Shown: in pieces, positions 21,641 through 32,321 of the stretch
Position numbering within the stretch: position 1 is the stretch's first letter
How the letters are laid out: each line of letters opens with the position of its first letter
Assembly: GCF_004193775.1 (NCBI RefSeq)
Contig: NC_041019.1
Location: 33,852,827-33,916,826, forward strand
Origin: Glycine soja
Taxonomy: Eukaryota; Streptophyta; Magnoliopsida; Fabales; Fabaceae
Length of the DNA stretch: 64,000 nt
Reading direction: 5' to 3'
Translations under genes and position numbers: made by a program
Notes under the pieces: generated by a model
The model's database searches: none
What the model saw: only the letters and a program-made list of their open reading frames with translations
What the model was told of the DNA's origin: nothing

Positions 21641-23150
21641 CGCTAAGCGCAAGCCTCGCGCTAAGCACATCTTTTGTAATGCGCTAAGCGGAGAGTCTCT
21701 CGCGTTTAGCGCTCAAACCTTGCATCTCAGGCTGATTTGGTCCGCTAAGTTGGCCAAGGCTGAGCTAAGTCCATTTCAATTCGATCTGAATTGGGCTTAG
21801 TGATGGCCTGCTCGCTAAGCGCATTGTATTCACTAGCTAAGCGCGAGACATCACCGCTAAGCCCATTTTGATGCGGCCTAAATTAAGGTTCATTGAGCTA
21901 AGCGCTACTCATGCCAGCTAAGCCAAATTCCTTGCGGCCATAGCAGTGCTAAGAGGTCCATCATTCGCTAAGCGTAAGCCCCTTTGTATTCAAGACACAT
22001 TATATTAGCTAAGCCGGCCCAGAGCCAGGCTTAGCGAGAGTTGCAGGTTTTATGATCTGCAGAATTCGCTAAGTGCCCCTTTTGTGCGCTAAGCCCAGCT
22101 CTGTGCAAAAAAAAAAAATCAAATTTTGAATTTCAAACTTGGGCTAAGCGCGCAGTTCCACTATGCGAATTTGAGAAACCAAACGTCTCTCTGGCTCGCT
22201 TAGCACTGCAGTTCGCTAAGCGTGAGGGTAAAAAATTGCTTAAGTATGTGTAACATCTGTTACATTCACCTTTGCTAAAATTCTCAGAGCATTGGTTGCA
22301 TTCTTTCCCTCACCCAAATTCGTGCATTGTGTGTTCTTGCTTTCTTTTTCTGCATCTCTACGCATCTTCAGAAATCAACAATCCAAGTAAGTTCCTCATT
22401 CCCTTTACTCTTTTATTTTGGTGAACCTTTGAGTAGAAAACCATAGAATTTAGCTTTTAATTTTTAGGGTTTTAATGATATTAGATTAGTTAAAAATTAG
22501 GACATTGTGAATGATTGTGTTGTGTAGATAGTTTTGACTGGTTTGCATGTTTGATATGCCTTTTAGAGGCTCAAAAATAGAGGAGAAAATGAACTACGTT
22601 TTTTGCGTTTTTCTGGAAAACGTGATGAATTCGCTAAGCGCGCATGCTGTGCTAAGCGAGTTTATCAATATTGCTTGAATATATGCATTTTCAGACGAAC
22701 TCGCTAAGCGCGCCTACTGCGCTAAGTGAGTTCATCTTTTGGGGATGAACATTCATCTTCATGATGAGATACCTGTGGCTAAGCGGGGTTGATTTGCTAA
22801 GCCCAAGTAACTTAGTCAATTTTTTGTTGAAAGTCGCACGCTAAGGCTAGCCTATCTGGGCTAAGCTCATTTCGTTGCGGTAGCCATTGGGCTAAGCGAT
22901 CCTAGCTTGCTAAGCCCACAAACTTAGTGAAGTTTCTGAAATTTATAGTCCTGCTAAGCGCAGCCCTACTGAGCTTAGTGCATATCTGTTGCGGCTATCA
23001 TTAAGCTTAGTGGGCAGTCGCTCGCTAAGCCTATTATGCAGAAGTAGAATTTTCTACAATATCCGCTAAGCGGTCCCCATGTCGCTAAGCGATAGTGTTT
23101 CTTTTGTGATGGCGCGCTAAGTGTACCATGTCCCGCTAAGCCGCCAGTGT
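21640..23150 (+). promoter_or_regulatory. GCTAAGC dyad array (copy 1)
   Basis: More than 30 copies of GCTAAGC, GCTAAGT or the reverse GCTTAGC, spaced irregularly at about 20-60 bp, often flanked to CGCTAAGCG or GCGCTAAGCGC. They lie both upstream of and inside the putative intron, and pairs form near-perfect hairpins (for example 22698-22735). This is neither a tandem array nor coding sequence. The equivalent region of copy 2 is 53200-54715. Function unknown; repeated binding sites or RNA structure are possible. Confidence 0.75.
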
Positions 23151-23235
23151 TTTTTTTCTCTCAGTATTATTTTTTTGTTTTCCAATTTGAATAACTTGTG
23201 GTCTAACTAACTTATTGGGTTCCTTTGTGTTGCAG
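22387..23235 (+). other. Putative intron preceding the envelope-position ORF (copy 1)
   Basis: Donor AA|GTAAGT at 22387 lies in 'caatccaagtaagttcc' and acceptor TTGCAG ends at 23235, directly before the ATG at 23236. Copy 2 has the same arrangement (53860-54769, GTAAGC and TGCAG|ATG). A C/T-rich leader precedes the donor in both. This would yield a spliced transcript for the downstream ORF. Conservation of both sites between diverged copies supports it; no transcript evidence is available. Confidence 0.55.
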
Positions 23236-24681
23236 ATGGCCTCCAGGAAGCGTAAGAGCATTGGGGCAAGGCCAACTGCTCAGTATGACACTAGACGGTT
23301 CCATTCGCTTGATGCTTGGAACCGTTATACAGATAACGTCTTAGGAAGGAGCAGTTTGCCAGAGAGGAAGGTTGAGATATACCACACAGTGTTTGATGAC
23401 TTCAAGATAGAGTTGGAGAGACGTAATCTTCACAAACGCCTCACCAACTTGGCTGATGGGACTATTGATGTTGCTTTGGTGAAAGAATTTTATGCTAATC
23501 TCTACAACTCTGAGGATCCTTCACCAAAGCAAGCCAGAGTTAGAGGCCACTTGGTAAAGATAAACTTCGACAGCCTCAACATATTTCTAGAGACTCCTGT
23601 AGTCTTAGAGGAGGGGGAGACATTACCCACCTACTCTAGGTACTGCAGGTTACCATCAGACCACAGAGAGATTGAAGCTGCTCTTTGCATACTAGGGAGG
23701 GGGTTTATTTTAAATGTTGAAGGCCATCCAGGGAGGATTCTCAGGAAGGATCTGACTACCTTGGCCCAGGTGTGGAGTGTTCTTTGTTACTCCAACCTAG
23801 CCCCTACATCTCATACATTAGACCTTATTGTAGATAGAGCCAGGTTGATCTTTGGCCTGGTCTCTCATATGGACATGAACATCGGCGCTCTCATCTCAGG
23901 ATAGATGACTTTCGTTGCCCAGTCTAACTCTTGCAGACTTGGGTTTCCTGCTTTGATTACTGCCTTATGCCGAGCCCGAGGGGTTGTCTTTGACAGCCTC
24001 ACATTTGAGCGCCTGAGCCCGACCATTAACTTGTCCTACATTAGGAAGAACTGTTGGAACGTTGATGATCTAATAGTTGCTTTCTGGGGGGGCTGGGAGG
24101 GCGAGGGCGAGGCCGGTTGATATTCCATCTACTTCTGCAGCTCCTTCAGTCCCAGCTCATGTTGACTCTCACGCTTTGAAGCCATGCTTCAAAGTATTCA
24201 TCAGGGATAGATTCTTTTGCTGCAGAGTCTACAGGTGGTAGGTCCTCCAGGATCCATCCTATTAGTGGAGCAGTTCTTAGAGAGGGTAGCCTAGCCTGGG
24301 GCCCAACCTTCTCTTGATAGGGAAGGTGAAGGTCACACAGCCCAGGTACCCCAACAGGTACAGGATGCTTCATCCGAGACCACCATTCCAGAGCCATTCA
24401 CTCTTCATCATAAGGCAGGTGAAGAACAGGTGAGACCAAAGACTGCTGCTACTCCTGAGAGATCACTTGAGGGCACATCAGAGCCTCATACACCAGTGGT
24501 AGACGTCTCCTCACAACAGCCTGTAGCTGACCCATAGACTCCTTTACTTGACATACCAGAGGACCAAACCACACCAGTCCTAACACTGAACACTTCTCCT
24601 CTAGCTACTCCAGTACTTCATCTAACAGATGAGGAGGATGCTCAGACTCAGGATACACAGGATTTGTCTCAGGGATTTTAA
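23236..24681 (+). pseudogene. Envelope-position ORF, putative plant transposon protein type (copy 1)
   Basis: Start ATG 23236, immediately after the putative acceptor. It reads MASRKRKSIGARPTAQYD (basic, nuclear-signal-like), then RFHSLDAWNRYTDNVLGRS, FYANLYNSEDPSPKQARVRG, ALCILGRGFILNVEGHPGR, LRKDLTTLAQVWSVL and MDMNIGALISG. It stops at TAG 23902, then continues in frame as LGFPALITALCRARGV and INLSYIRKNCWN. A G-run near 24087 shifts the frame. The C-terminus is recognisable (TPVLHLTDEEDAQTQD, stop 24679). The conserved core matches the putative plant transposon protein domain known from Athila-type elements. No signal peptide or membrane segment is visible, so an envelope role is not supported by this sequence. 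Confidence 0.8.
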
Positions 24682-26003
24682 ATTCCTGATGATTTTGCTT
24701 TTTGGATAATGATTATAACTATATTAGTTTCAATACATTGTTTTTAGTGATTTTGGTTTACATTTATAATTATACACTTGTGCTTTTTGTGAATAGTTAG
24801 TATGCATGTTTTGAAGCATACGAAACAGTTTAACTTGATCTTGATGATTATGCAGTGAAACACTTTTATCTTTTTGTGAAATGGGTGTTAATCTCATTTT
24901 GGATTGAATGCATGATAGTGATGAAGATTGTGTTTCTTTTCATAAGTTTGAGCTAGTGTGTATGTTAGAAAAAGAAAAAACAAGAATGTGAGCTTGCAAT
25001 TAGAATTGTTAGTCAGTAGACAGGTTGATTGAGAAAGAAAAGCTTGAACCATAACCAGTGAGAGTGTGATCTTAAATTGTGAGTGAATGACTAGCATTGA
25101 GTAATAGTCTTTGCATCAATCTCTGAATTTTAGAATGAAATGTATGAATGTGGACATGATAAAGGCCATGATTGTATATACAAGCCAATTGACCAAAAAG
25201 CTTACCTTGAATTATAATTGTATCCTTTGCACCCTTTGTGAGCTAAATTACATTTTCCAAATTGAACCCTGAACTTGAATGAATATCTCCAGCTACCTTG
25301 CCTAGATTCTAGGAGAGCAAATGGTTCAAGGTAATTTACCCCAAATTTGGGGGAGTTAACCGAGATGTAAAGTGGAAGGCAAAGCACATCAACACACACA
25401 ACAAATAAGTTGTGTTAAAAAAAAAAAAAGCAATCAAAGAAAGTGTGTGTTGTCGTAATAAGGTCAAATACAAGTTAAAGTGAAAGGCTAGTGAGTAAGC
25501 TAATTGCATTGAAAAGACTACTTGGATAAGTCTGGGATTTGTGCTCTCTTAGAATCTATGCCTTTGAATCGTAGAAAAACCAATTATTTTTGTAGCCAAG
25601 CCTCACTACAAGCCTGTGAAAGTCCTTCTGATTCTGTTTTTGCATTTCTGACTTTATGGCTTGAGATGAAGTTCAAAGATTGGACCTCTTGCTAGTTGTT
25701 GTTGATGAATAGCTTAAACACTTATGCTTGAGTGAAACAGTAGCCGTGAGACTGTGGTTTAAGCTACTTTCCTTGATATCTATCTTATGCCTAACTTTAA
25801 TTAATTGTGGACATACATCATGTTCTTCTCTTTGAATAACTACATGCTTTGTGAAAGACAAGTGATGAGGGCATTTTGCTTCATTCTGTTATCATGCAAT
25901 CAATAGTTTTTGTTGCATACACCTTTGTACATAGTCACTGCATATTCTTGTCAGTTGGAGACTAGTGAGATGTTCTTTATTTGCTTGAGGACAAGAAAAA
26001 ATG
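24682..26003 (+). other. 3' non-coding region of Athila-like copy 1
   Basis: No credible ORF. Colinear with 56159-57524 of copy 2: 'gtgagagtgtgatcttaaattgtgag', 'atccaaaaagcttaccttg', 'ccccaaatttgggggagtt' and 'gcctcactacaagcctgtgaaagtcc' recur in order. Such conservation without coding potential suggests a functional untranslated region or simply shared descent. Confidence 0.6.
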
Positions 26004-26018
26004 TAAATTTGGGGGAGT
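26004..26018 (+). other. Polypurine tract (copy 1)
   Basis: AAATTTGGGGGAGT directly precedes the 3' LTR start TGTTAGTCG at 26019. The phrase 'cttgaggacaag' lies just upstream, as in copy 2. Confidence 0.75.
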
Positions 26019-27423
26019 TGTTAGTCGATGAATATGACTAACTTTTGTGTAAGAAATCTGTGAAAATTGTATCTAACTCCTCCCATTTACGGTTATTTTG
26101 TAGTGTTGTAATTATTTTTTGTTAAATATAGGTAATAAGTATTTAGTACTCCCATTTTGTGTATTTAATAATCATTTCCTTTCAATTTTAGGTTAATTAG
26201 GCAAGTTTGTGAAGTGCTTATTTTTAGCTTCTCGCTAAGCCAATCTGTCGGCTTAGCGAGCCATCCACTAAGTGCACCACTCTTGCGATTGAGCGTGAGG
26301 AAGAATCTGGAAGAAGGATGAGTTGGACACACGCACTAAGCAAGGGCTCATCCCGCTAAGCACATCGCTTGCATGCATCCGCCAAGCGAGAAGACGCACG
26401 CTAAGCCTAAATTCACTTATGCGCGCTAAGCGAGCCAGAGTTGCGCTAAGCGTGCAGGCACCAACAAGGCCGCCTATTTAAGTCTGAAATCCGAAATGGA
26501 GATGGAGTTTGGGCAATTCTCGGAGCTTTTGCATGTTTAGAAATTTCTAAGAGAGAGAAAGGTCCAAGTTCCAGAGAGTTTTGAAAACTTTTGCTATGCG
26601 AAGACTGGCAGAGAACTGAGCTTGAAGAGGAAGCCATCCTGAGAGCATGAGATGAGTTTTTGAGTGATTATGAGGTTCTAGAGGTGGAGGAAACATCCCC
26701 ACTACTTGTATTTCTTCAATCCTTCATCTTTCTCTTCTCTTTGTTGTAAAGGAAGCTTCCCAGATATGGAGAGCTAAATCCTCTGTTGGTTCTTTCTTGT
26801 AGGTACTTGATGTAAATACCTTTATATCTATTTAATGATGTTTTATGTGCTATCAGTACGTCATTTTAGTATGCTTTTGCCTTGATCACATAGATGCATG
26901 CATTGTTAGGATCATTCAACAGTGGGAACTGGTCTGATTCTTAGAACTTGATAGGACAGGGCTAGTTTATCGTATTATCACAAGGGATCGGGGTACGGTA
27001 ACCTAGTTGTTTGTATGTTTTCTTAATGCAATTCTGGTCAAGTTTAGTCCAACAAGAGGGATCTGAGAACGATGCTTGATCAGGATTAGGCTAGACTATC
27101 ACAAGGGATCGGGGTTTAGCATTTCAGGAGACACCATAGAACACATGATCATTGTTAAGTAAAGAATATCCTTATAACATCAGGCACCTAATAGGAAGAC
27201 CAACACATTGTCTACTTGTCTTTACACATCATTTCTCACGTGATTTTCCTTTTTAATAGTTAGTTTACATACCTGTTCATAGTCCACACATATCTTTTCA
27301 TACAAGACACCTATTCACTGAATATAGCTTTACCAAGTAACACAAGTTCCCCAAGAGTTCGATACTCGGTTCTTACCGTTTTACACTACTACCCTGATTC
27401 GGTGCACTTGCCGGGTTCGATCA
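26019..27423 (+). mobile_element. 3' LTR of Athila-like copy 1
   Basis: Starts TGTTAGTCGATG and ends GGTTCGATCA (1405 bp). The first bases form a hairpin, GTTAGTC...GACTAAC. U3 contains a GCTAAGC cluster at 26230-26460. A TATA-like CCTATTTAAGTC follows at about 26473, where transcription would start. The distal part matches the 5' LTR remnant. Confidence 0.92.
26230..26480 (+). promoter_or_regulatory. GCTAAGC cluster plus TATA box in Athila-like LTR U3
   Basis: About ten GCTAAGC/GCTTAGC-type motifs end shortly before CCTATTTAAG at 26473-26482. Position directly upstream of the likely core promoter suggests regulatory use; this is inference. Confidence 0.6.
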
Positions 27424-27873
27424 GGGCTCTACTCTTTTTGTCTTATACATTTATCCTTATTTCACTTGTGTGCCTTCCTTGTAAAATTTGGAGATCTTTT
27501 GTCTCTCTTTTTCTTCACTCGTCTTTGACGGATTTTATGTTTCTTTTTTCTTTCATTACTGCCCAACTTCATACATGTGTTGTCTGCATTGCTCTTCCCG
27601 CCGATTTAGCGGTGATTCCTACTCAGGGTTTCTATTTTGTTTTTGTTTTTTTTTGTGTTGTCTTTAGAAAACAAATATGTTTCGACTCGGAGGGCGTAGC
27701 AAGAAATAAATTAGTGTTTGGGATATCGAAACACGGCCATGTGTCATTTCAAATCTTGACTTAGATTCTTTTGTAGTTTGGATTTTGGGGCCAATCCCCT
27801 GATAAACACGCTTCTTATTTTTTTTATTAACCCTAATTTTTGCCTAGGCCGCCCTTTCGGGTTTTCAAGCTAC
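27424..27873 (-). other. Fragment of the Tat/Ogre-like host between two Athila-like elements
   Basis: The plus-strand ORF here is T-rich and resembles nothing known. The sequence ends 'gccgccctttcgggttttcaagctac', which would join 'cgggtgagaacttctgatctg' at 58938 once the inserted element is removed. The latter phrase is a repeat unit of the Tat-like element (42665-43025). I read this as internal host sequence; it is non-coding. Confidence 0.45.
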
Positions 27874-29279
27874 TGTTAGTCGTCTTTTATGACTAACTTT
27901 TGTATAGAAAAGTTTTCAAAAATGTATATATTTCTCCCAATTTATGGTTCTTTTTGGTAGGATTGTAAATATTTCTTGTTTAGTTTTTATATTTGCTCAG
28001 TAGAAGCTTTCCATATGAATTTAATGTAAATTTCACTTCAATTCCAAGTAAAAAGGAGAAAAATTTGAAGGTGCAAAAGTTGTTGTCTCGCTAAGCCTGG
28101 ACCGTGCGCTTAGTGAGACTTAACCGCTAAGTGAGACATCAGCCGCTTAGCGAGTGAGATGAATATTGAAGAGAATCTGCCATGTCATCACGTGCTCAGC
28201 GTGTCAACAACTCGTTCAGCGAGAAGACTGTCTCTTCTACACTTAGCGCGAGAAAGGCGCTAAGCCAAATCTCACTTACTCGTGCTAAGCGCGAAGTTGG
28301 CACTAAGCGTGCCTTCATGGAAAAAAAGCCCTTTTTTAGCCTGAATTCAAAGAATGAGAAAGAAAGGTCTGAATAGACTACGTGAGCCTAGTGCTGAACA
28401 AAGAACAGAGGAAAAGTTGAGCAAGGAAGAAAAAGGCCCTAACTTTTAGGTAGATTTTAGGTTTAGGAGTGATTCCTAGGTTCCTAGAGGTGGAGGAGGC
28501 ATCCCCATTGCTTTGTAATCTGGTATTTTCTCTGAAACCTTTCTCCTATTTGTGAAAGGTACTCCCTTGTAATGGAGGGCTAAAATCCTTTGTTGGGAAA
28601 TTCTGCTGAGTACTTGATGTAAATATTATTACTATCTATTTGAAGTTGTTTTTATGTGTTCATTGTTTCTATATGTGATTATGTTATGCATGCTTGTGGC
28701 TTGATCACCCATTTGTGTGTAAGGTTAGGAGCTTTAGCATTGGAAAATGTATTGCATCCTTAGAACTGGATAGGACAGGGCTAGGTTATCGAACTTTGGA
28801 CACGGAGTGAGATAATTTAGTTTTTATCATGTTGTAATTGTAATGTTGTTTGGTTAGGCTAAGTTCAACAAGAGATACCTACGAACGAAGTTTAATTTGA
28901 ATTAGGCCAAACTCGCGAGACATCGGTGTTTGGTATTTGTGCCTTCAACATAGAACACAAAAATAATTTCAAGTAGAGAAAAACCCTAATTGCATCAAGT
29001 ATCTAAGTAGAAGGACCCAACATTTTTACATATCTATTTTTACACTCATTTTCTCACAATTACTACTTTTACTTAGAATATAATTACTTCTGTTTTTACT
29101 TCATGATAATCAATTCTTTATGCAAATGCCTATTTACTGAATGATGCTTTTCCAAGTATAACAAGTTCCCTGAGTTCGATACTCGGTTCACACCGTTTTA
29201 ATTATTTACTTGATGACCCAGTGCACTTGCCGGTTAGATTTCACATCCACAAAAAACAAGTAGTACCAGGATGCGAACA
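27874..29279 (+). mobile_element. 5' LTR of Athila-like copy 2
   Basis: 1406 bp. It opens with the hairpin GTTAGTC...GACTAAC and carries GCTAAGC motifs at 28087-28310. It ends 'ggatgcgaaca' seven bases before the primer site. It is nearly identical to 57544-58933, differing mainly by point changes and small indels. Confidence 0.92.
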
Positions 29280-29286
29280 AGTATTT

Positions 29287-29304
29287 TAGCGCCGTTGTCG
29301 GGGA
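29287..29304 (+). other. Primer binding site, tRNA-Asp type, mutated
   Basis: TAGCGCCGTTGTCGGGGA differs from the copy 1 site at its second base (TAG instead of TGG) and at two further positions. The first change would weaken pairing with the tRNA CCA end. Confidence 0.75.
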
Positions 29305-30151
29305 ACTTCTCTTTATTTGGAAAAGTTTAGTTCAGTTTGTAGGTGTTTATTCTTTATTCTTTGATTCGTTGTTTTGTTTTTGTGAATATTTGTTAATTGT
29401 AGAATTTATTTTTCTTCGAAATTTGTTAACTGCTATTTATTTTTTAGTTGTGTATGCATAGAAAGTCCTCTGCAGGTAATTTGGTTCCAATAGACTTGGA
29501 AATTGAAGCAACTTGTAGAAGGAATAGAGCAGAAAGGCGTAGAAAATTTTTGCAGGATATAGAAGCAGCAGCAATTCTTGAAGAACCTCAGTCTTTAGAG
29601 TCATCTTCTAGTTTTCCAGAGACAAGGAAATCAGATACAACAGTGCTTGAAGCCAACACAATGGTTGACGAGCAACCTAGACGAGTAACCCTTGAAGACT
29701 ACTCAAGTACAAGTGTGCCACAATTTTTCACTAGTATTTCACGGCCGGAGGTTCAAGCTCAGAATATCACATATCCACATTCTTTGATTCAGCTTATACA
29801 GGGCAATCAATTTCATGGTTTGCCCAATAAAGATCCTTATGCACATCTAGCAACTTACATTGAAATATGTAACACAGTCAGAATTGCTGGAGTGCCAGAA
29901 GATGCTGTTAGACTCAGCTTATTTTCATTCTCACTATCTAGAGAAGCCAAGAGGTGGCTGCATTCATTCAAAGGTAAAAGTTTGAGGACTTGGGATGAAG
30001 TTATGGAAAAGTTTCTAAAGAAATATTTCCCAGAGTCCAAGATTGCAGAGGGAAAGGCTTCCATATCTTCCTTTCACCAGTTCCCAGATGAATCTTTGAG
30101 TGAAGCACTAGAAAGATTCTGTAGCTTGCTGTGGAAAACTCCTACTCATGG

Positions 30152-30653
30152 TGATGAGAATCCTGAAACTGGCCAAATACAGGCTAAAGGCCCAAGTGGA
30201 GAAGGACGAAGGCCCAAGTGGAGAAGGATAAAGCCCCCGAGTGGAGAAGGATAAAGCCCCCGAGTGGAGAAGGATGAAGGCCCAGAGGCAGAGACACTAT
30301 CAAATTGTTGCTAAAGGCCCAAACTAATTTAAAGGCCCAAGTTAAATATGTTTTTAGTTATAATTTTTATTTATTGTAATTTTGGCCCAAACTGTTTTGA
30401 AGGCCCATGTCTATTTTTATCTTTTTGTTCAGATACACTATAAGTATTGGTTTTTATTTTCAATAAAGAAAACTTTTGGCATTTGATAAAATATGGTGAG
30501 AGTTTCTCTTAGGGTTCCTTGTTGAACCAATCTTAGACTTATCAAGGTAATCCTTGTGGCGTTTACCCTGACTTATCTTCCTCTTTGGAAGTGGCATCAT
30601 CCAAATCTCTGTAGCCTGTATCAAGTGGTCTGCTCCTAGTCAGGTTCACATCA
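30152..30653 (+). mobile_element. 5' LTR of the small gypsy element
   Basis: 502 bp. It contains short tandem 'ggcccaagtggagaaggat' units, a TATA-like CACTATAAGTATT near 30428 and AATAAAG near 30461. The 3' LTR is about 73 bp longer, largely through an extra 'cttatcttccttcaccggaag' duplication. Confidence 0.92.
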
Positions 30654-30655
30654 TC

Positions 30656-30667
30656 TGGTATCAGAGC
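30656..30667 (+). other. Primer binding site, initiator tRNA-Met type
   Basis: TGGTATCAGAGC, two bases after the 5' LTR, matches the complement of the plant initiator methionine tRNA 3' end. Confidence 0.93.
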
Positions 30668-31542
30668 TTCGGCTCTTGATACAGGTTCTATCTTATCCTA
30701 TTATTTTTCTTTGTAATTTGTCCAGGTTCGTGTTTTGTCCTTGTTCTGTTATTTGCGTTTTTGTTTACATCTTGTTTCGTTCTTGTTTGCGTCTTGTGTT
30801 CTGTTATTTGCGTTCTTGTTCTTGTTCTTGTCACGTTCTTGTTCTTGTTTCTTGTGTCTTTCACACTGTGTCAAAAAAAAGTTGCAGAAATTTTGAAAAA
30901 AAAATGGGTGTTTGATCTTTGAACACGAAATTGAGGCATTTAGAGGTGTTTTTTTTTTGGAAAGAAAATCGTGGATAAAATCCCCTTATCTAGATTCTCC
31001 TCTGAATTTTGAGCATTTTGATATATAGTGGGCCTCAAACGGACAACCATAGCAAAAGTTATGAACATTTGAAGTTTATGGGTTGTTATCTTATCTGTTA
31101 TCCTATCTGTTATCTTATTTGTTATCATATATGTTATCCAAATTAAATCTAATTTGTTATCCAAATTCAATCTAATTTTTTATCCAAATCAAATCTAATA
31201 TATTATCCAAATCAAATCTAATATTTTATCCAAATCAAATCCAATCTGCTATCCAAATCAAGTCCAAGTTGTTATCGCAAATCAAATCTGTTACTCAGTC
31301 TGTGATAATTATATTGTCTTTCCTTTTATTTTATATTACCTTGTGTGTCTAATTTGGTCCATCCAGGAACTTAAGAGGAAACACGAGTGGTAAAAGGCAA
31401 GAGGGAATACATTACACAAAAGCCTATATTGAGAGCATCAAACACGAGTGAACTACCATGAAAGAGAGAAACACGTGAGTAGAGTGTGGTGAGGTCCTGA
31501 ATTTTTTTTTTAATTTACTGCAAAATTCTTTGTTCCTTAATC

Positions 31543-32321
31543 ATGGCAAGAGCTGGTGACAATGGTGGTGTATATCATCAACTGGATGGATCTCAGTGCT
31601 TATTTCTGGATGTGATGACTATACAAATGCAACGTTTGTTGAACCGTAACAAAGAAAAGCTCTACAGACGAATAGCCAAATCTTCCTTGTTTACTCTTAA
31701 ACCTCTATCCCCTAGAGAAGTGTGTGATGACCAAATCAGAATGAGAGAAAAGAGAGAATAAGAGAAAGAAAATAGTGAGGCACCACAAAGGAATATGAAA
31801 AAGAAGAGTGATACACTCGAGGAAAAGAGTGATACACATGAGAGAAAATTTAATTATTTTGCAGAGGCGAGTGAAGTGAGGAAAGTGTTACCTGCTCATG
31901 AACAACTCAATCTACAGTATTGCAAAGACAGTAAAATTTCTACTGATAATTCTAATGAGTTTACTATTTCTATTTCTCCTAGTGTTCAACCCTTATTGCA
32001 GGAATTTAAAAATGTCTTTCCTAAGGAGATTTCTCATGGACTGCCACTTTCAAGAGGCATAGAACATCAAGTTGATCTCCTCCCCGGAGCTTCATTACCT
32101 AACAGGCCAACTTACAAAAGCAATTCCCAAGAGACTCAACGTAAGGATGCACATGCCAACGTTGAGTATGTGAAAAGATTGTATGACCAAGTGAATGTGC
32201 AAATTGCAAAGAAGAATGAAAGCTATACCAAGCAAGCCAACAAGAAAAGGAAGGAAGTGGTACTTGAACCCGATGATGATCTTGGACATTTGAGGGCAAA
32301 TGTTTTCCAAGAAGGAGGGAA
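31543..32321 (+). pseudogene. Deletion-fused gag / RT / integrase remnant
   Basis: ATG 31543 opens MARAGDNGGVYHQLDGSQ and is broken at 31761. A second frame (31795 on) carries VQPLLQEFKNVFPKEISHG and VDLLPGASLPNRPTYKSNSQ, the segment just before the palm of a gypsy reverse transcriptase. It then jumps directly at about 32140 to ANVEYVKRLYDQVNVQIAKK and KKRKEVVLEPDD, which belong near the integrase C-terminus. The catalytic parts of RT, RNase H and integrase are absent. The frame runs into the 3' LTR. Confidence 0.88.
32309..32321 (+). other. Polypurine tract of the small gypsy element
   Basis: AAGAAGGAGGGAA immediately precedes the 3' LTR start at 32322. Confidence 0.88.

Larger units (their letters stand above)
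18275..27423 (+). mobile_element. Athila-like gypsy element lacking RT and integrase (copy 1)
   Basis: Order: 5' LTR remnant (18275-19058), tRNA-Asp-type primer site, gag with protease remnant (19219-21394), a conserved phrase normally found at the end of pol (21405-21460), a GCTAAGC-rich region, a putative leader intron, an envelope-position ORF (23236-24681), a polypurine tract and the 3' LTR (26019-27423). No reverse transcriptase, RNase H or integrase motif occurs anywhere inside. The left LTR has lost about 620 bp at its outer end, so no target duplication can be checked. Confidence 0.88.

Noticed and set aside
23236..24681. Calling the envelope-position ORF a viral envelope gene
   Set aside because: No signal peptide, transmembrane helix or fusion motif is visible in either copy. 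Position alone is insufficient, so I describe it by its plant transposon protein-type core.
27402..27764. 120-residue plus-strand ORF with hydrophobic stretches
   Set aside because: It starts inside an LTR end, is T-rich and lies between two insertions. Hydrophobicity follows from base composition.
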